This document shows, piece after piece, positions 24,000 through 35,908 of a stretch of 64,000 nt of DNA (position 1 is its first letter; every line of letters begins with the position of its first letter). Both the position numbers and the translations under genes were made by a program. Source of the stretch: Branchiostoma floridae (Eukaryota; Chordata; Leptocardii; Amphioxiformes; Branchiostomatidae); the NCBI RefSeq assembly GCF_000003815.2, contig NC_049993.1, positions 5,060,800 to 5,124,799 of the forward strand, read 5' to 3'. Below the pieces are notes generated by a model, which saw nothing but the letters and a program-made list of their open reading frames with translations, did no database searches and was not told where the DNA came from.

Positions 24000-24215
24000 T
24001 GGTTCGGGGAGATAACGGGGTGTCTCTGTGGGGTTTACGGCTCAACACGCCCCCGCGCCCGACGGCCTTCATTACCTCACATCGATCGGTGTCTCGGCGG
24101 GAATTTCTCCGCCCTTCCTGTTCCATCCATCACCTAAGGTCGTTTGCTGGCAACTCTCCGGTCGTGTTGCCGCGCTTTTATCGCATCGATCGACGTCGCG
24201 ACACACGCAGTCATT
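24000..24215. promoter_or_regulatory. CpG-rich patch, possible regulatory element
   Basis: A sharp local rise in GC and CpG in AT-rich DNA. It contains GGCGGGAA (E2F-type site, 24096-24103), followed by a near-mirrored TCCGCCC, and two ATCGATCG words about 100 bp apart. All three plus-strand frames are open for a stretch, which is expected in CpG-rich DNA. Function is inferred from composition only. Confidence 0.25.
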
Positions 24216-27200
24216 CTATCGCCTCACAAGTTTGATGTCTCTATACTATTTTGTTGTCAGCAAAGATGTTGGCACTTGAGTGTACGTATTACGTGTGCGT
24301 ATCTGTGGGCTTTCAAGGCAAGTAGTTTAATTCACCGACCTTCCACGAACTAAAATTATCTTACAATTACTCCAAACATATTTTCTTTGAGGAGAGAGAC
24401 TTATTTTCCGATGAATCCCTAAAAACGCACTTTTTGAATATAGTATGATCAATTCTTGATTTCAGACACGAACTGGTTCATAGTAACAAAAAGAGAATAC
24501 ATGCATACAACATGTAAGGAAGCAAAGAAACACAGCAAAATCTGTCTACACAGGCAGCTGCAGAAGCTTTGAATCAAACAAACGAAGTCTTTTGCATCTG
24601 CCACAAAAGCACCAAGTCACTGAGAAACAGACATGCTGAAACATCATTGACGTCAAATGAAGTTATCAATGTTGTGAAGTTTGTGTGACCTCACAGAAAT
24701 CACATTACGAATAACGCCAACCTTATCTTACATTGAGTCATATCATAATATGTATTTTTATTTTAACTACCTAATCCCATGATCCAATGAACATTACTAC
24801 AATTGTAAAGTGTTTCAAAATTCGCTACAATAGGCTAAATACTATACATTTCAGTCACTAAAGTCTTTTGATCAATCTTGATTTGTTGACTAACCAAATT
24901 GTTTCCCAACATAACATAACAGAAATGAGAACAGCTGTACAATAACTATAATGGAAACATCATGTTCAAGGTTAGGTTGGAGTTGGACGGTGCCGATTTG
25001 TATTCTGATCACCACTTCACGGCGTCTGGAGGCTTTAGTTTTGATATAAAGATAAGAAGTCCAGTCGTTGCGCGGTTCTCAAGCCATTACTCTCAAACCC
25101 AACCTTAATTACGTCTTGATCATTCCATTAAGTCCATAATAATGTAATTACCGGTGTTCCAACATCGTACAAGCATCTGGAACTGTTGAGGTGACACGTT
25201 ACACCGGTGGAAACCATCTCTGCGCCTCACTCCGATAACCACGAATACAGTGGGTTTTATTGTCTTTTAAGTCCGACCATTTGAAATGGAAAACTTCATA
25301 TTCCTTGATACTAGCTCTGCCCAGGAGTTAAAGAAACAAAAGTATAGAGGTAATTTGTAGGTATTGTACTTGCCAGAAAGTCTAGATGCCCTTTCTTGCA
25401 TTTGGAGTTATGTGGGTGTAAAGAGTTTTGCAAGTTTTTCAGTCCTGTTATATCTTTCCTCTGGGCTGTCCCTGTAAGACATGATGGTATACTACTAGTG
25501 TATCTCTGTTCCACAAAATGGCCTCAAACGGACAATTTGACGCACACGTTTCTGGTTAGGACGACCACTATACGTAAACGAGACTAATTTTAAAACAGCA
25601 TGACTAACAATCATAAAGTTTAGCGTAACTGAAAGAAAGTAAATCAAACTTTGATTCACGTTCCAATTAAAGTAAGCCACATGGCGCACTCTGCTTAATT
25701 TACGACAACGAAATATGAAATACTGTACAGAGAAAAATCATCCTTGTTTTGTATCTAAATTATGCTGCAGTACTTCAACCTGTTTAAAAAAATATATGGT
25801 ACATAAATTCTAGGATGCGCACTCGAGGAAATGTATATATTTTAACCAGCTCTGACATATTCTCATTACCAACACTGCGACAAATCACGATTTTATCCTT
25901 TTGAAAGTCCGGATCGAAGAACGCTGCGCATCTATCAAAACTTTTCATGTACGGACATCAGGGTGAATGCCTCTAGAATGGATATCATGTGGAGATGTAT
26001 CGTTGACATTTTGGACCACATCTTCGAATCGTGGCTTTCAACGATAAGGCAAGAAAGAGGCCCTTTCTCCGCAATTTACGGGCTTAAAGCAGTGGTTTAT
26101 GTGGTCCCATACACTAAGAGCCTTGCTGTAAGTGCGGTATGATATTTCACCGCCGTCCTGTATGATTATCTTTCATTGAACGCAGGTTGATTTATGTTGG
26201 GGGCTTCACAGATTCATCTTATTTTCAGCGTGCCTTTTGTGTTGCTGAATCTTGTCTTGCAGGGAAGCTACAAAAGTAGGTTTGATTTATCACAGTAAAG
26301 CACCTGCTCTGGAATCTTCTCTCCATATCCATTACTTCCTTTGATTCTTAGAAGTTCCCCGGCGTGAGATGGACTTGGAGTGAAAAGTTAGATAATGGCC
26401 CAGATAGTGCCTTAGTACCTTCGGATACTACAGTTCGCTTCGGTGGCTCGAATCAGTGAAAAGATTCGTCTCACTTTAAGAGAGAAAATTGCGTTTTGCG
26501 CCTGGCCGGCAGTGCTGTAGAGAGATCTACAAGATAAAATCTCTATACTGAATCTCCATCTGCTGAGCCTAGCTGGCTCTATAGCAGAAAATTGCGGCGA
26601 TGCTAAAGTTCTCCCGGGCTAAACCACGCGGAAATTAGGACATAACGTTAGCCAACGGGTCAGGCCAAAACCTATTCAGCTCAGTAGAGATTGTAATGAC
26701 TGATCTATGGACTATTCAAAAATGTTCATGATAATGATTCTTAAAGTCTTTGGCACTTGCGTCGCAGTTGTGCTTTGTTCATTAGAGATTAGACTGAGAT
26801 AAAGCAAGGTGACCCAGCATTCAACTGTCAACGTTTCGTCCTTGGTAGGCAAGTCCCTTGATATATCGATGTATAACTGATCTGTAAAGATGTAAGGCAC
26901 CTTGTTTTCCTTTTCTTTTGATAAAGAAACGACTCTATGAAATTAAGGCTGGTGTATTGGGGGCAGGGCCACTCAATAAGGGGATGCAAATTGTTTTAAA
27001 CCTCCAGACAGTTTCTAACCCTCTGAGAGATCGAACCAAGAGATTTCCAACCTTTTGAAGCGACATTGAAATCCGATATTTCTAAATCAGATTATCGTTC
27101 TCCCTGCACACAGTCCATTATTTCTTTCCGAATCCAGCCTCGCCACTTATTCTGCACTTTACCGTGACTATCGATCGACGGTTACACTTAGTTTCGCTAC

Positions 27201-29185
27201 ATCTCTTCCAAATGAACTACAGTACTTCTGCGTTGTAGCATGTAGTGAAAAATTCCGTTGTCCGTCACCTCAAGTCCGTGTAGACAACTTTCATTCAGCC
27301 ATTTTAGGTACATACAAACAAATGGGCCAACACAACATGGTCAGCTTTGGTTAAATTTTGCGTGGTCAATCGAAGGTCGTCGCACGATTTTGATGCCGAA
27401 GAATTTGTAAGTAGGCTCTGGCTAAATCAACCGCCAAGCAGGATCGAAGATAGCCTATTGACAAGCAAGGTAGCTTGCTACATTTATACGACAATCGCAC
27501 AATTATCCCGAGAATGCCCCCAGTTTGCGATCGATCACAGGACATATGAGTGGATAATAGAATCGTTCAACTGCAATTTTTGAAATACATGTCATTTACG
27601 GTGTTTGAAATCTTCTACCGGATTGCGAGTTTTTAAATGAGATACTCTGGAATGTTGTCTGCCTACCTGAGCTGAATACAAAACGTAACTGTACTGTAAC
27701 ATAGATGACTTATTTGTAACTTGTTGCGGTGTCAGTTTGTTTTGTATGTAGATTGTAGAGTCACAGATCTAGAGAGCATCGGGCATTATAAAAAGTCTTA
27801 ACTTGTAGAGCAAACAAGCGCCATACATTATCCTTGGAATCTGAGAAGACGTTGGTGGTCTGGTGATGACTCCAGGCTACGAGGGAGGGCCGCCAGGTGC
27901 TGTCAGGTGTTCGAGCGGCTTCCTTTGATCTCCCATCGACCTGTTGGATTAAGTCAGATCGCACCTGACAAGTAACAGTTGTAAACAGGGCCCGGTAGAC
28001 TCCGCCACAAGCCGGGGTCACGGCGCCCTGTCACTCACCACTGAATCATTGATTTTGTATAAAGCGTACTGGTTTTTCAATAAGGGGCTTGCTTAACGTA
28101 TGTGTCGCAAGTTATATTGCCGCGGAATTTGAGAGGAAACCGATGGTGTAATTCTTCAGCTTGGATGCAATCGCAATCTAATGTATAGACGATACCAATG
28201 GTTCTATTGTATGCACCATGGCTAATTTCTGAAATGTCAAACAGCAGACTTTTGTACTAAAATGTCCTGTTATTTATTTTCTTTAGACGCGTGGTTTGGA
28301 TGATTATATAGTAGTACAACAATGCACATCAGTGGTACGTTTCTGGTCTCATTGATGTATTACTCCGCTAGTGGGTACCCTAAAAGAGATCCGAGCCAAA
28401 AATGAACGGCTGCACGGACGCATGTTTTTAGCGGTGAGAAATTCCCTTTTAGGCAGCGGAACTGATCTCAAAAGTTAGATTGGTGAAAGCTTATTTGTAA
28501 CTGAAGAAATTAGCAGGTAAAGTTTTGCAGCCGCGCGCTAGGTCGGAGGTACACAGTCGTGGGTTCTGAGTGGTGCGGTTGTACAATAGCAGCGAAAAAG
28601 TGCCTTTTGTGGGGATTGACTAATCGTAGTTTGTAATTGCTATAAAAAAAGTTCCTACGTATAGTTTACATTGGCAATTTTTTCCCACGATATAGGGTAA
28701 ATGTGCTCGACATAGAATGAAAAATCTGCTGAAATTTCACGTAGCTTCATTATGAACGCGCCCATTTAAACCACGAATTAATACATAGAAGTCTATGGGA
28801 AGAAGAAACTCATCAATGAGACCTTCTCACGGGCAAGGTACTAGTAAAAGTATCCAGACGAATTACTCATTAACGCCACCTACCGTCACTGAACTAAACT
28901 TCAAGAATGGAGACCTGTTTTTTTTTTACGCTGCTCAACATCACGGGTACTAGTATACTGGAATACAGTAAAGCATCTCTACAACTAAACAGACATGTGA
29001 TCTTAGTTAAATGACCTGGAATGTAATTGCTGCCTTTCCTCCCTCGTGATACTGCATGGGACCTTTATAATCGTTATCTACTTGCAACACCTTTTTTATA
29101 CAAAATATACATGTCTACAAAACGGCGTGACAATGTGATCAAATGCCCCCCGTTTTGAATCGACTTCCTCAACTCTCGCACATTG
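24216..29185. other. No gene recognised
   Basis: About 5 kb of AT-rich sequence with random short frames. No exon, delimited transposon or tandem repeat could be supported. Confidence 0.5.
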
Positions 29186-29552
29186 TAAGGCCACGTTGAT
29201 TTGATTATATGGATAGCATTACCTCTGGAAAAAAGTTGATGCGAGCGTGCGAATAAAAAAAAGTTTGGTCCCAAAAGCCTTGATTATGGAATAAAAGTTG
29301 TCAGGGAGGTTGAACAATGACATAACACACAGAATGTCGCATGCCAAAGAAAACAGGTGCTTCATTTTCATTCTTTCGCATCTTTTTCTTTGACGGTAAC
29401 ATTCTATATATATGACGTTTTGCAATTTACGGCTCATTTGGCAGCTGCTTTGTACGATTTAAAGTAAGGTTCAAAACTTTTGTTCTTTGGAAAAGACAGA
29501 AAATTGATGCGCGCGAGGATGTCATCCATATAATCAAATCAACATGGCCAAA
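29186..29552. mobile_element. 361-bp Harbinger-like MITE
   Basis: The element spans 29189-29549. Its inverted ends start GGCCACGTTGATTTGATTAT and the complementary GGCCATGTTGATTTGATTAT, with about 26 bp matching and one difference. Flanks are TAA (left) and AAA (right), consistent with a 3-bp TAA duplication altered on one side. GGCC ends with TWA duplication point to PIF/Harbinger. Confidence 0.85.
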
Positions 29553-32500
29553 GTCGTAAGGCATACCGATCTTCAAGCAGATGTTAAGAGGGGAGCTCAT
29601 AACATTCCTTAGCGTTATCCTGTTTTTCTGTCATTATGTGTCGAAGAAATTGGATAAGGTATGTTCAATATATAATGTTGTGATCTTCCTCCCAACATCC
29701 TCTAGAGTTTAAGATACACTTTTTGTACTGTAAAAGTTTCCCTATGCCATACGGCCCGGCATATCTGCCCCCCACTTGACAGTGCCTGAGTGATGAGCAG
29801 TCAGTAGTGATGTATTGATCACACTAGGCACTTCAAAAGCTGTCGCTCCCGACTTTGAAGCTTCGCCAGCCCCATCTTGTCGTGTTTGGTTTCCCATGTC
29901 ATTCAGTGCCTTCATTACCATACCGACAGCTGCCGAGCCCTAATTAAGGGTCGCTTGGTTAACTGTGAGGGGAGAAGGCATGATTAAGTTCGGTTCTTTA
30001 AAGATCAGTTTCAAAGCAAAAGATGTACAGTTTTGTCTCCGCCACCCCAGCCCCTGTTGCTATGAAAGACATTATATCCTTGTTACTATAACTTGAGAAA
30101 AGGAGGATAAAGACTCTTCAAATGGCGATGTAGCCATTACACGAACATGTACACTATTGGTCCGTGATAATAGAAAGTCCTAGAAAAGCACGTGACGAGT
30201 CTTTCACTTCTCGGAATATCAGCTAATACTCCCGTCTCTATTGGGAAATTCGCTGAGTGTATCTCAGCCACTCCCTTTTTCTACCCCACAAAGTTCAGAT
30301 TAGAAGAGTAGAGTTTTAATTTTCACGTGCCGAGCCGAAGGAGAAAGAAGACCCCTCCTTCCCTGAACGCGCCGCCAAATTAGGGTGATTGACCGAGCAA
30401 ACTTTGGCGATCCCCAGAAGAATTCCAGCACACGTGCTGTCCGTCTGTCCAAACCGGCCGGCCTGACGGTCACTCACTGGCCCCTCTCGGGTAGCCACAA
30501 AGACCACGTCGCCTTGTTTGTTTTGCTTGTAAATGAAGCTATTGTCTCGGAGGAGGTTGTTGAGTGAAGACGTTTTTCTTGGGGATGGGTCCCGTGATGG
30601 ACTAGATCTGGGAATTTCAGCTTGGGAATTCCAGACTCCCTCCCAAACTGGACGGGACACCTTAGCGTTCTCGTCTGTCTGTGTTGACAGTGACTGTGAG
30701 TATATTCTTCGCCAAGGACACGCCAGCCTTGTGAGTTTTTAGTTACGTTTATTCCGGAGATACTGTACGATTTAATGGGTCTTTAATATCTAGGCCATAG
30801 AGAGAGTCTGAAAATTCTAAACGAACCATCATGGAGAGTCTTTTGTCTCAGAGTTTATGCCTATGAAGCGCTTCTCATACGCTCGAGCGCACATGTTCTG
30901 ACGAGATATCCCCCAGGACGACAAGAAACGGGTAGAATAACGTTCACTGCGCTTCGTTCAATTTGTCAAGCATTTTCTAATTTGTACCAGTGATACCTCT
31001 GAGTGACTGGATACCTAACTAAGTTGAGGTATTCCGTTCAAGGACGCTCCTACGGCACAATCCTTAAAGATTGCTCGACACTGACCCCAAGCCTTGGTGA
31101 CAAAGACCCCAATCTTATTAAAAGCTAAAACAAACCCATATCGGATTTATGAGGTAACTCTGTATTATGTCTGTTTTAGATCCTGGGATTTCTCTGAAAT
31201 ATCGTCTTGTGTTGTTGAGAACTTCTTCTCAGCGCTGAGATTATTTTTTAATCTTCCTTGAAGCCGTAGGTGCCTGGCTTGACACGCGAACACGGTGTGG
31301 AGTTGGGTATAGTGTTACCACGAACGCAGCTGTCACGTTCTGTAGGGACGTGAGGTGAGAATGTGTCAAAACTTCGCCTAGATGTGAAAGACCTTGCAGC
31401 ACCCTAACCCATGCTGGGTAAACTTGTCACAAGGTCGAAATGTTTCCAAGGACGTGGTTGCCCCTCCGCTTGTACCATAGAAAATTCGCACGAATAGTTA
31501 AAATGTGGATAGTATGTCGTTTTTTCTCTCCTGCAAAGTTGCAGTATATGAAAAAGCGGCTACAAGAAGTTTTCTTTCTGATCTCATAATTCAAATGTAT
31601 CAACTTTTTTGCTGTAACATAATACTAGATCTATCTTGAAAATGGCCATAGTGATCCATTATTTCACAAAGAAACTAAGAAATACAAGATGTGACATTGA
31701 TCGAAATGTGTAAAAAAAATTTTATCTGTACGAATGCCTAAAACTCAAAAGGGATAAAATTGTTCATTGCTCAACCCCAGTCCGTGTTTCTCTGACCACT
31801 ATTTCACCCGTGTGTACCAAAATAGCCCCCACTATCCCGGATTGTTTCTTCTCGGATTAACGTTTGGTGCTTGCGGCTCCTTTGTCCGAGGGTTGAATCT
31901 CCGAGCTTGAATAACCTGTAGAATAATCCTTGGTATGTAAAACCAAACAAAAGCCATGGTCACCAAGAACTTTTTCCGCTCTCTCATATCGAGTTGCTGG
32001 TAGATCATGAGATTTTGTTTTGGTGCGAATTTCCTGTTGTTTTGTCAATATTTACACGCCAAATGCTGCAAAAATGCTAATTAATACTTTTGTCAAGCTT
32101 ACAAATCCTTGGCACCAGGCGTGGCATCTCAGCAAGTATTGTTGGAGATTTCATCGTGAAAGAATCGCACAAAAGGTCGCGTGTGTTTTTAGCAGGGGAC
32201 TTACAGAGTCAGATCCACAAAGTCCCAACCGCCATATTTGTTATAATCCAAAGCCGAAGGTGTTGTTTAAACAAATTCCATTGGCACAGTGTCAGTGAGT
32301 GTATTGTGGAAAACAGAACAAAAACGTCTAGTTAGCATCTGTTGTTGTTGTCTTTACTTTTTCACAGCAATCGTTTTCCCTTTCCATCTTATCTAATCAG
32401 ATAACCAAATTAAAGTTGTCTTAATTCTAATGACCGGGCTTTTGTTTCCTGTCGGTCCTGGAAGGAAATGCATCAAAGCTTGCCGATTTGTGGCCGTGAT

Positions 32501-33269
32501 AGGAGATATCGCTGAGATGTGACGCTAGCTGGACAGGTGACCGCAAAACAAACCACGATCCGCGCCAGGTGACCACCACCGCACGCGATGTCCCAACTTC
32601 CGGGACAACGACATCAGGCACAGACTGCATGCAGTACTACATCTGCCCGCTAGAGTGCGTCAATGAGAAACTATCGCTGGCGCTTGTTTTATGAAATATT
32701 AGTCCGATTTGATAGGCGTCAAGAGTTGCTGTCCAGTCGAATAAGGACACCCATGTTTTCATTTAGTCTTCTGTCCTATTGGATATAAAGTGACTTGGTA
32801 TTTATTTGTTGTAAACCAAAATATGCGACAGAAGACAACTTCAAAAGAATCGTGGCTAATTAGTAATCATTTATTCATGTTATTGGACCATGTGTATGTA
32901 ACAGTTATGAACAAAATTCCACATACGTGTAACTCAAAGCGATCTACGAAACATTTTACACTCGTAACTTTTCTGCTATGCTCCTTTTTGTTCTCATCGT
33001 CATTTTCTCAATTAAAAAGACACATAAATTGTCTGAAGCAGACTTGCATGGCACTTGTTAAAAACTCTTGGAAGCTTTTGGCAACTTTGAGCTACAGACT
33101 TGTACAATTCGGTAATATGGTTTTGCTGACATGTAAATGATACCGTATTGTTTTGGATGACACTCCCTTGAGTTTTCCCAACCCTAACAACAATACCAAA
33201 TGGTTCGGCCTTCGTTCGTTGACCTTTGACCTGCTTGGAAATCAACAAGTCGGAATTGAAAATTGCCCA
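29553..33269. other. No gene recognised upstream of the PDZ gene
   Basis: A plus-strand frame from ATG 30533 reaches a GTGAGT donor-like site near 30698, and a 114-codon frame lies on the opposite strand (30316-30660). Neither encodes a recognised domain. CACGTG-type E-boxes occur near 30327 and 30431 in a GC-richer patch. The rest is plain intergenic sequence. Confidence 0.4.
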
Positions 33270-33463
33270 AATTTGCCGTAAGCTCGCGGAGCGCGAGGAG
33301 CCAGCGTGGGGGTTTTCCTGCGGCCTTTCCTCTCCTCTATGATAGTTTCCCTCTGCTCGTATACGTGACCGCATAGCATGGAGAGGCGGAGGACGAAATT
33401 TGCGCTAAAACTGGCGAGGTGTAGTGTTACCGTGTGCTCGAGCTAACCCCGACCCGCTTTACC
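33270..33463 (+). promoter_or_regulatory. Probable promoter and 5' untranslated region of the PDZ gene (CpG-rich)
   Basis: CpG density rises sharply from about 33,270 (AAGCTCGCGGAGCGCGAGGA) through the first exon, in contrast with the AT-rich DNA upstream. There is no clear TATA box. This suggests a dispersed CpG-type promoter just upstream of the start codon. The transcription start cannot be placed from sequence, and a further upstream non-coding exon is possible. Confidence 0.45.
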
Positions 33464-33820
33464 ATGACAGAGCCGGTCCGAGAGCGGGCGGGAGCGGACG
33501 GCAGCACCGAGGACATCCCGGCCAACTCTCCACCTCCCCGGCCTCCCCCGCCGCCCATTCCCGACGAGATCCTGCGGAAGATCCACGAGGTGGAGCAGGA
33601 GACGTTTCTCGGGCAGATCCCGATGCAGGAGCCGAGAGGGAGCCCGGGGAAACGCCGCCCGGAGGTCCTGCCAGAGAACATGTTTATCCGTGTGGTCCAC
33701 GGGAGTCTCCGGAGGGTGGCCGGGGCCGAGGAGCGGCCCATCGCCGACGGGACTGCCCTGGTCCGGACGGTAGAGCTCACCAGAGCACCGGGAGAAATGC
33801 TGGGCTTTTATATCAGACAG
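33464..33820 (+). CDS. First coding exon of a PDZ-domain protein, probably Syd-1/RhoGAP100F (SYDE)-like Rho GTPase-activating protein
   Basis: This exon encodes residues 1-119. The start is the first in-frame ATG, in context ACCATGA, with an in-frame TAG at 33422-33424 upstream. Residues 23-33 form a proline-rich stretch (NSPPPRPPPPPIP), followed by a probable helix (DEILRKIHEVEQETF). The PDZ domain begins near residue 99 (LVRTVELTRAPGEMLGFYIRQ region), with the carboxylate-binding loop at LGFYI (113-117). The exon ends at a consensus donor (CAG/GTAAGA) in phase 0, so the intron cuts the PDZ just after this loop. The exon is CpG-rich, unlike the surrounding DNA. Established knowledge: Syd-1 proteins of worm and fly carry PDZ, C2 and RhoGAP domains and organise presynaptic active zones, whereas vertebrate SYDE1/2 lack the PDZ. 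The Syd-1 assignment is inference from the PDZ sequence alone; a Par-6-like PDZ is the main alternative. The coding call itself is strong. Confidence 0.88.
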
Positions 33821-34464
33821 GTAAGACTACGTTTGAATAGTGTTTGTGTACAGTTTCTAACGGCCCTGTCCTACATTTTTGATGACCTAGTTTTGAGGGA
33901 CCGATGAAGACTCTTGCCAACTTATGAATTCGTTTACTCCCCTGTGGACAGCAGCGGGATTTCTTCATTGTACTCTTCCCCAGTAACTTACACAAACAAA
34001 ACGGCTCACACTAACGGCCATGTCTTGGAAAAATGTACACATTTATAAGTAAGGACACATGTTGCAAATAATTGGAACTATATGTAGCAAACAAAGAGCA
34101 CTGTCGTTTTGGGACAGTTTCCTTCAACAATGCAATGAAACAGTTATGTAAGACTTCTTGAAAAAGTCAAATTGGTGTCGGTATCTCCACATGTGCTGTT
34201 CATAGCCTCTAACCGTCACACTAGATTAGATAGTCATTCATCGAAAAAAAAGGACCACAACCAACATGTTGAATCCATTTATTGGGACTCCAGGTTAGAA
34301 CCACTCTACTGAAACCCTTGAGGGTTTGATTTTGAAGTCTCAGGGGGATAGCTTGGAAAACATCAATATTCAGTTATTCTGCTCAGTCAATGGCTTACTC
34401 TAGCATAGGTGTTTGAGGATTTTGTCATTATGTCTTTGCTGATTTTCTTTTTGTTTCTCCGTAG
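33821..34464 (+). other. Intron 1 of the PDZ gene
   Basis: This 644-bp intron runs from GTAAGA to a pyrimidine-rich tract ending in GTAG. It is phase 0 and splits the PDZ domain between the ligand-binding loop and the following beta strand. I see no other feature inside it. Confidence 0.88.
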
Positions 34465-35908
34465 GGAAATGGACTTGACAGAGACCACGGAATCTTTGTG
34501 TCTAGAATTATGGCTGGGAGCTTGGTGGATCGGTATGGACTGCTTCGAATCGGGGATGAAATTCTAACCGTGAACAGTGTTGATGTATCGTACATGAAGT
34601 TAGCAGAAGTTGTAGCCATCATGCAGATTCCTACCCGACTAGTTATGAATGTTACAACACAGAAGTACGCCACGCTCCCCGTAAAGGGCGGCATAGCTAA
34701 AGGGGACCAATTAGCAGTTGAAAATAAAAATCCAACTAGAACACCTAACAAGCCAAGAAGAAGTGCATCACAGCGTATCAGTAGAAGCCCAAAGAGTTCA
34801 GGACGTCAGAAGGGGAAACGCCCAGAACGTTCCAGTTCCTTGGAGGACAAGCGCCGCATTCCTTTCCAGAAGGACCAAATATCAGACGATTTTGATTTTG
34901 AGAAGTTCCTATTCAATCCGCCATCGATCAAGGAGAAACCCTTACCGGAAATACCCAAAGACTGCATGAGACCAACCAAGACTCCCCCTGCCCCCCCTCC
35001 AAGCAAGGACAAGGAGAAAATCAAGGAAGCCCTCTGTTCTGGAAAGCGACTAACACGTCTGGATTTGGCTGTGGCCAGAACAAAACTAGATGAAGCATAC
35101 CACCAAGCGTATGACCTTCTTTTGAACTCGTTGGAAAAGGAGGAAGAAGAAAGGGCTAAACAAAGGGCCATTTCTGATGCTGCAGATGATGGAAGCACAA
35201 CTCCAGTCACTGCAGAGGAAGTCGAGGAACAACCAGAAGAAGAAGATGGAAGGGGAAGCCCTGAAGGGGAAGCAAGTGTTTCAGAAGTTCCATTAACCTG
35301 GACCAAACTAGACCGTTCTTTACGTAGCCACCATCTAGAATCCTTACAGCATCATTCCTCTAGATCTTCCTCGGACCGCGAGGAGTGGGGAGATGACGAC
35401 ATACAGGGGGACTCCTATGTCGAGCACAATCCCATCTACGAGTCTGATGAAGATGACTACAACTCGGCGCCTCTATGGTCGGAGGGACAGGGCCACACGC
35501 CGAACGGATTCATTAAGAAGAATGGACCAGTGATGGATGGAGGAACTGATGAGGATGACCCACAGAATGACCCCCAGGATTACTCAAACGAGGACAGGGC
35601 TGATTACGAGTCCGGGACTTGGAAGAGCGACAAGACCTGGCAGAGCGACTCCTCTTGTGCCCCTGCCGACATGGCCGAATCACCGGTGTTACAACGTCGA
35701 GGTAGGGTGGGGAAGGTTGGAGAGATTCATGCGAGGGCAGTGTTGTCCCCTCCGCGATCCCCCAGCAACATCACCGTGAAGAAGAAGCAGGAGTGGTATC
35801 AGCGCCGGGCGAAGATATCACCTGAGCTCGCACGGCGAATCTCGGGGGAGAACGAGGAAGATGGCCAGGAAGAAGAAAACATTGGAGTTGGAGAACCTGA
35901 GGAGCCAG
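34465..35908 (+). CDS. Second coding exon: rest of the PDZ domain and a long disordered linker of the Syd-1/SYDE-like protein
   Basis: The acceptor (TTTGTTTCTCCGTAG/GG) joins in frame to the previous exon and the donor is CCAG/GTAAAG. The exon is 1,444 nt, covers residues 120-600 plus one base, and leaves a phase 1 intron. Residues 120-183 complete the PDZ (GNGLDRDHGIFVSRI, GLLRIGDEILTVN, IPTRLVMNV). After it come a basic serine-rich stretch (about 213-250), proline-rich stretches (EKPLPEIP and TPPAPPP, about 276-299), a charged helical segment (about 314-354), an acidic run (about 370-390), an NPIY motif at 441-444 followed by acidic residues, and another basic/serine segment (about 523-580) with SPPRSPS. 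The linker suggests phosphorylation and adaptor binding (inference). No C2 or RhoGAP sequence is present; these must be encoded downstream. The frame stays open past the donor to a stop ending at 36036, so an unspliced short form is formally possible. Confidence 0.88.

Noticed and set aside
33424-33840. Other open frames overlapping exon 1, on both strands
   Set aside because: CpG-rich coding sequence opens several frames. Only the frame from ATG 33464 encodes a PDZ half that continues across the intron.
34806-35306. 166-codon minus-strand open frame within exon 2
   Set aside because: Antisense shadow of the acidic and serine-rich linker; low-complexity peptide without domains.
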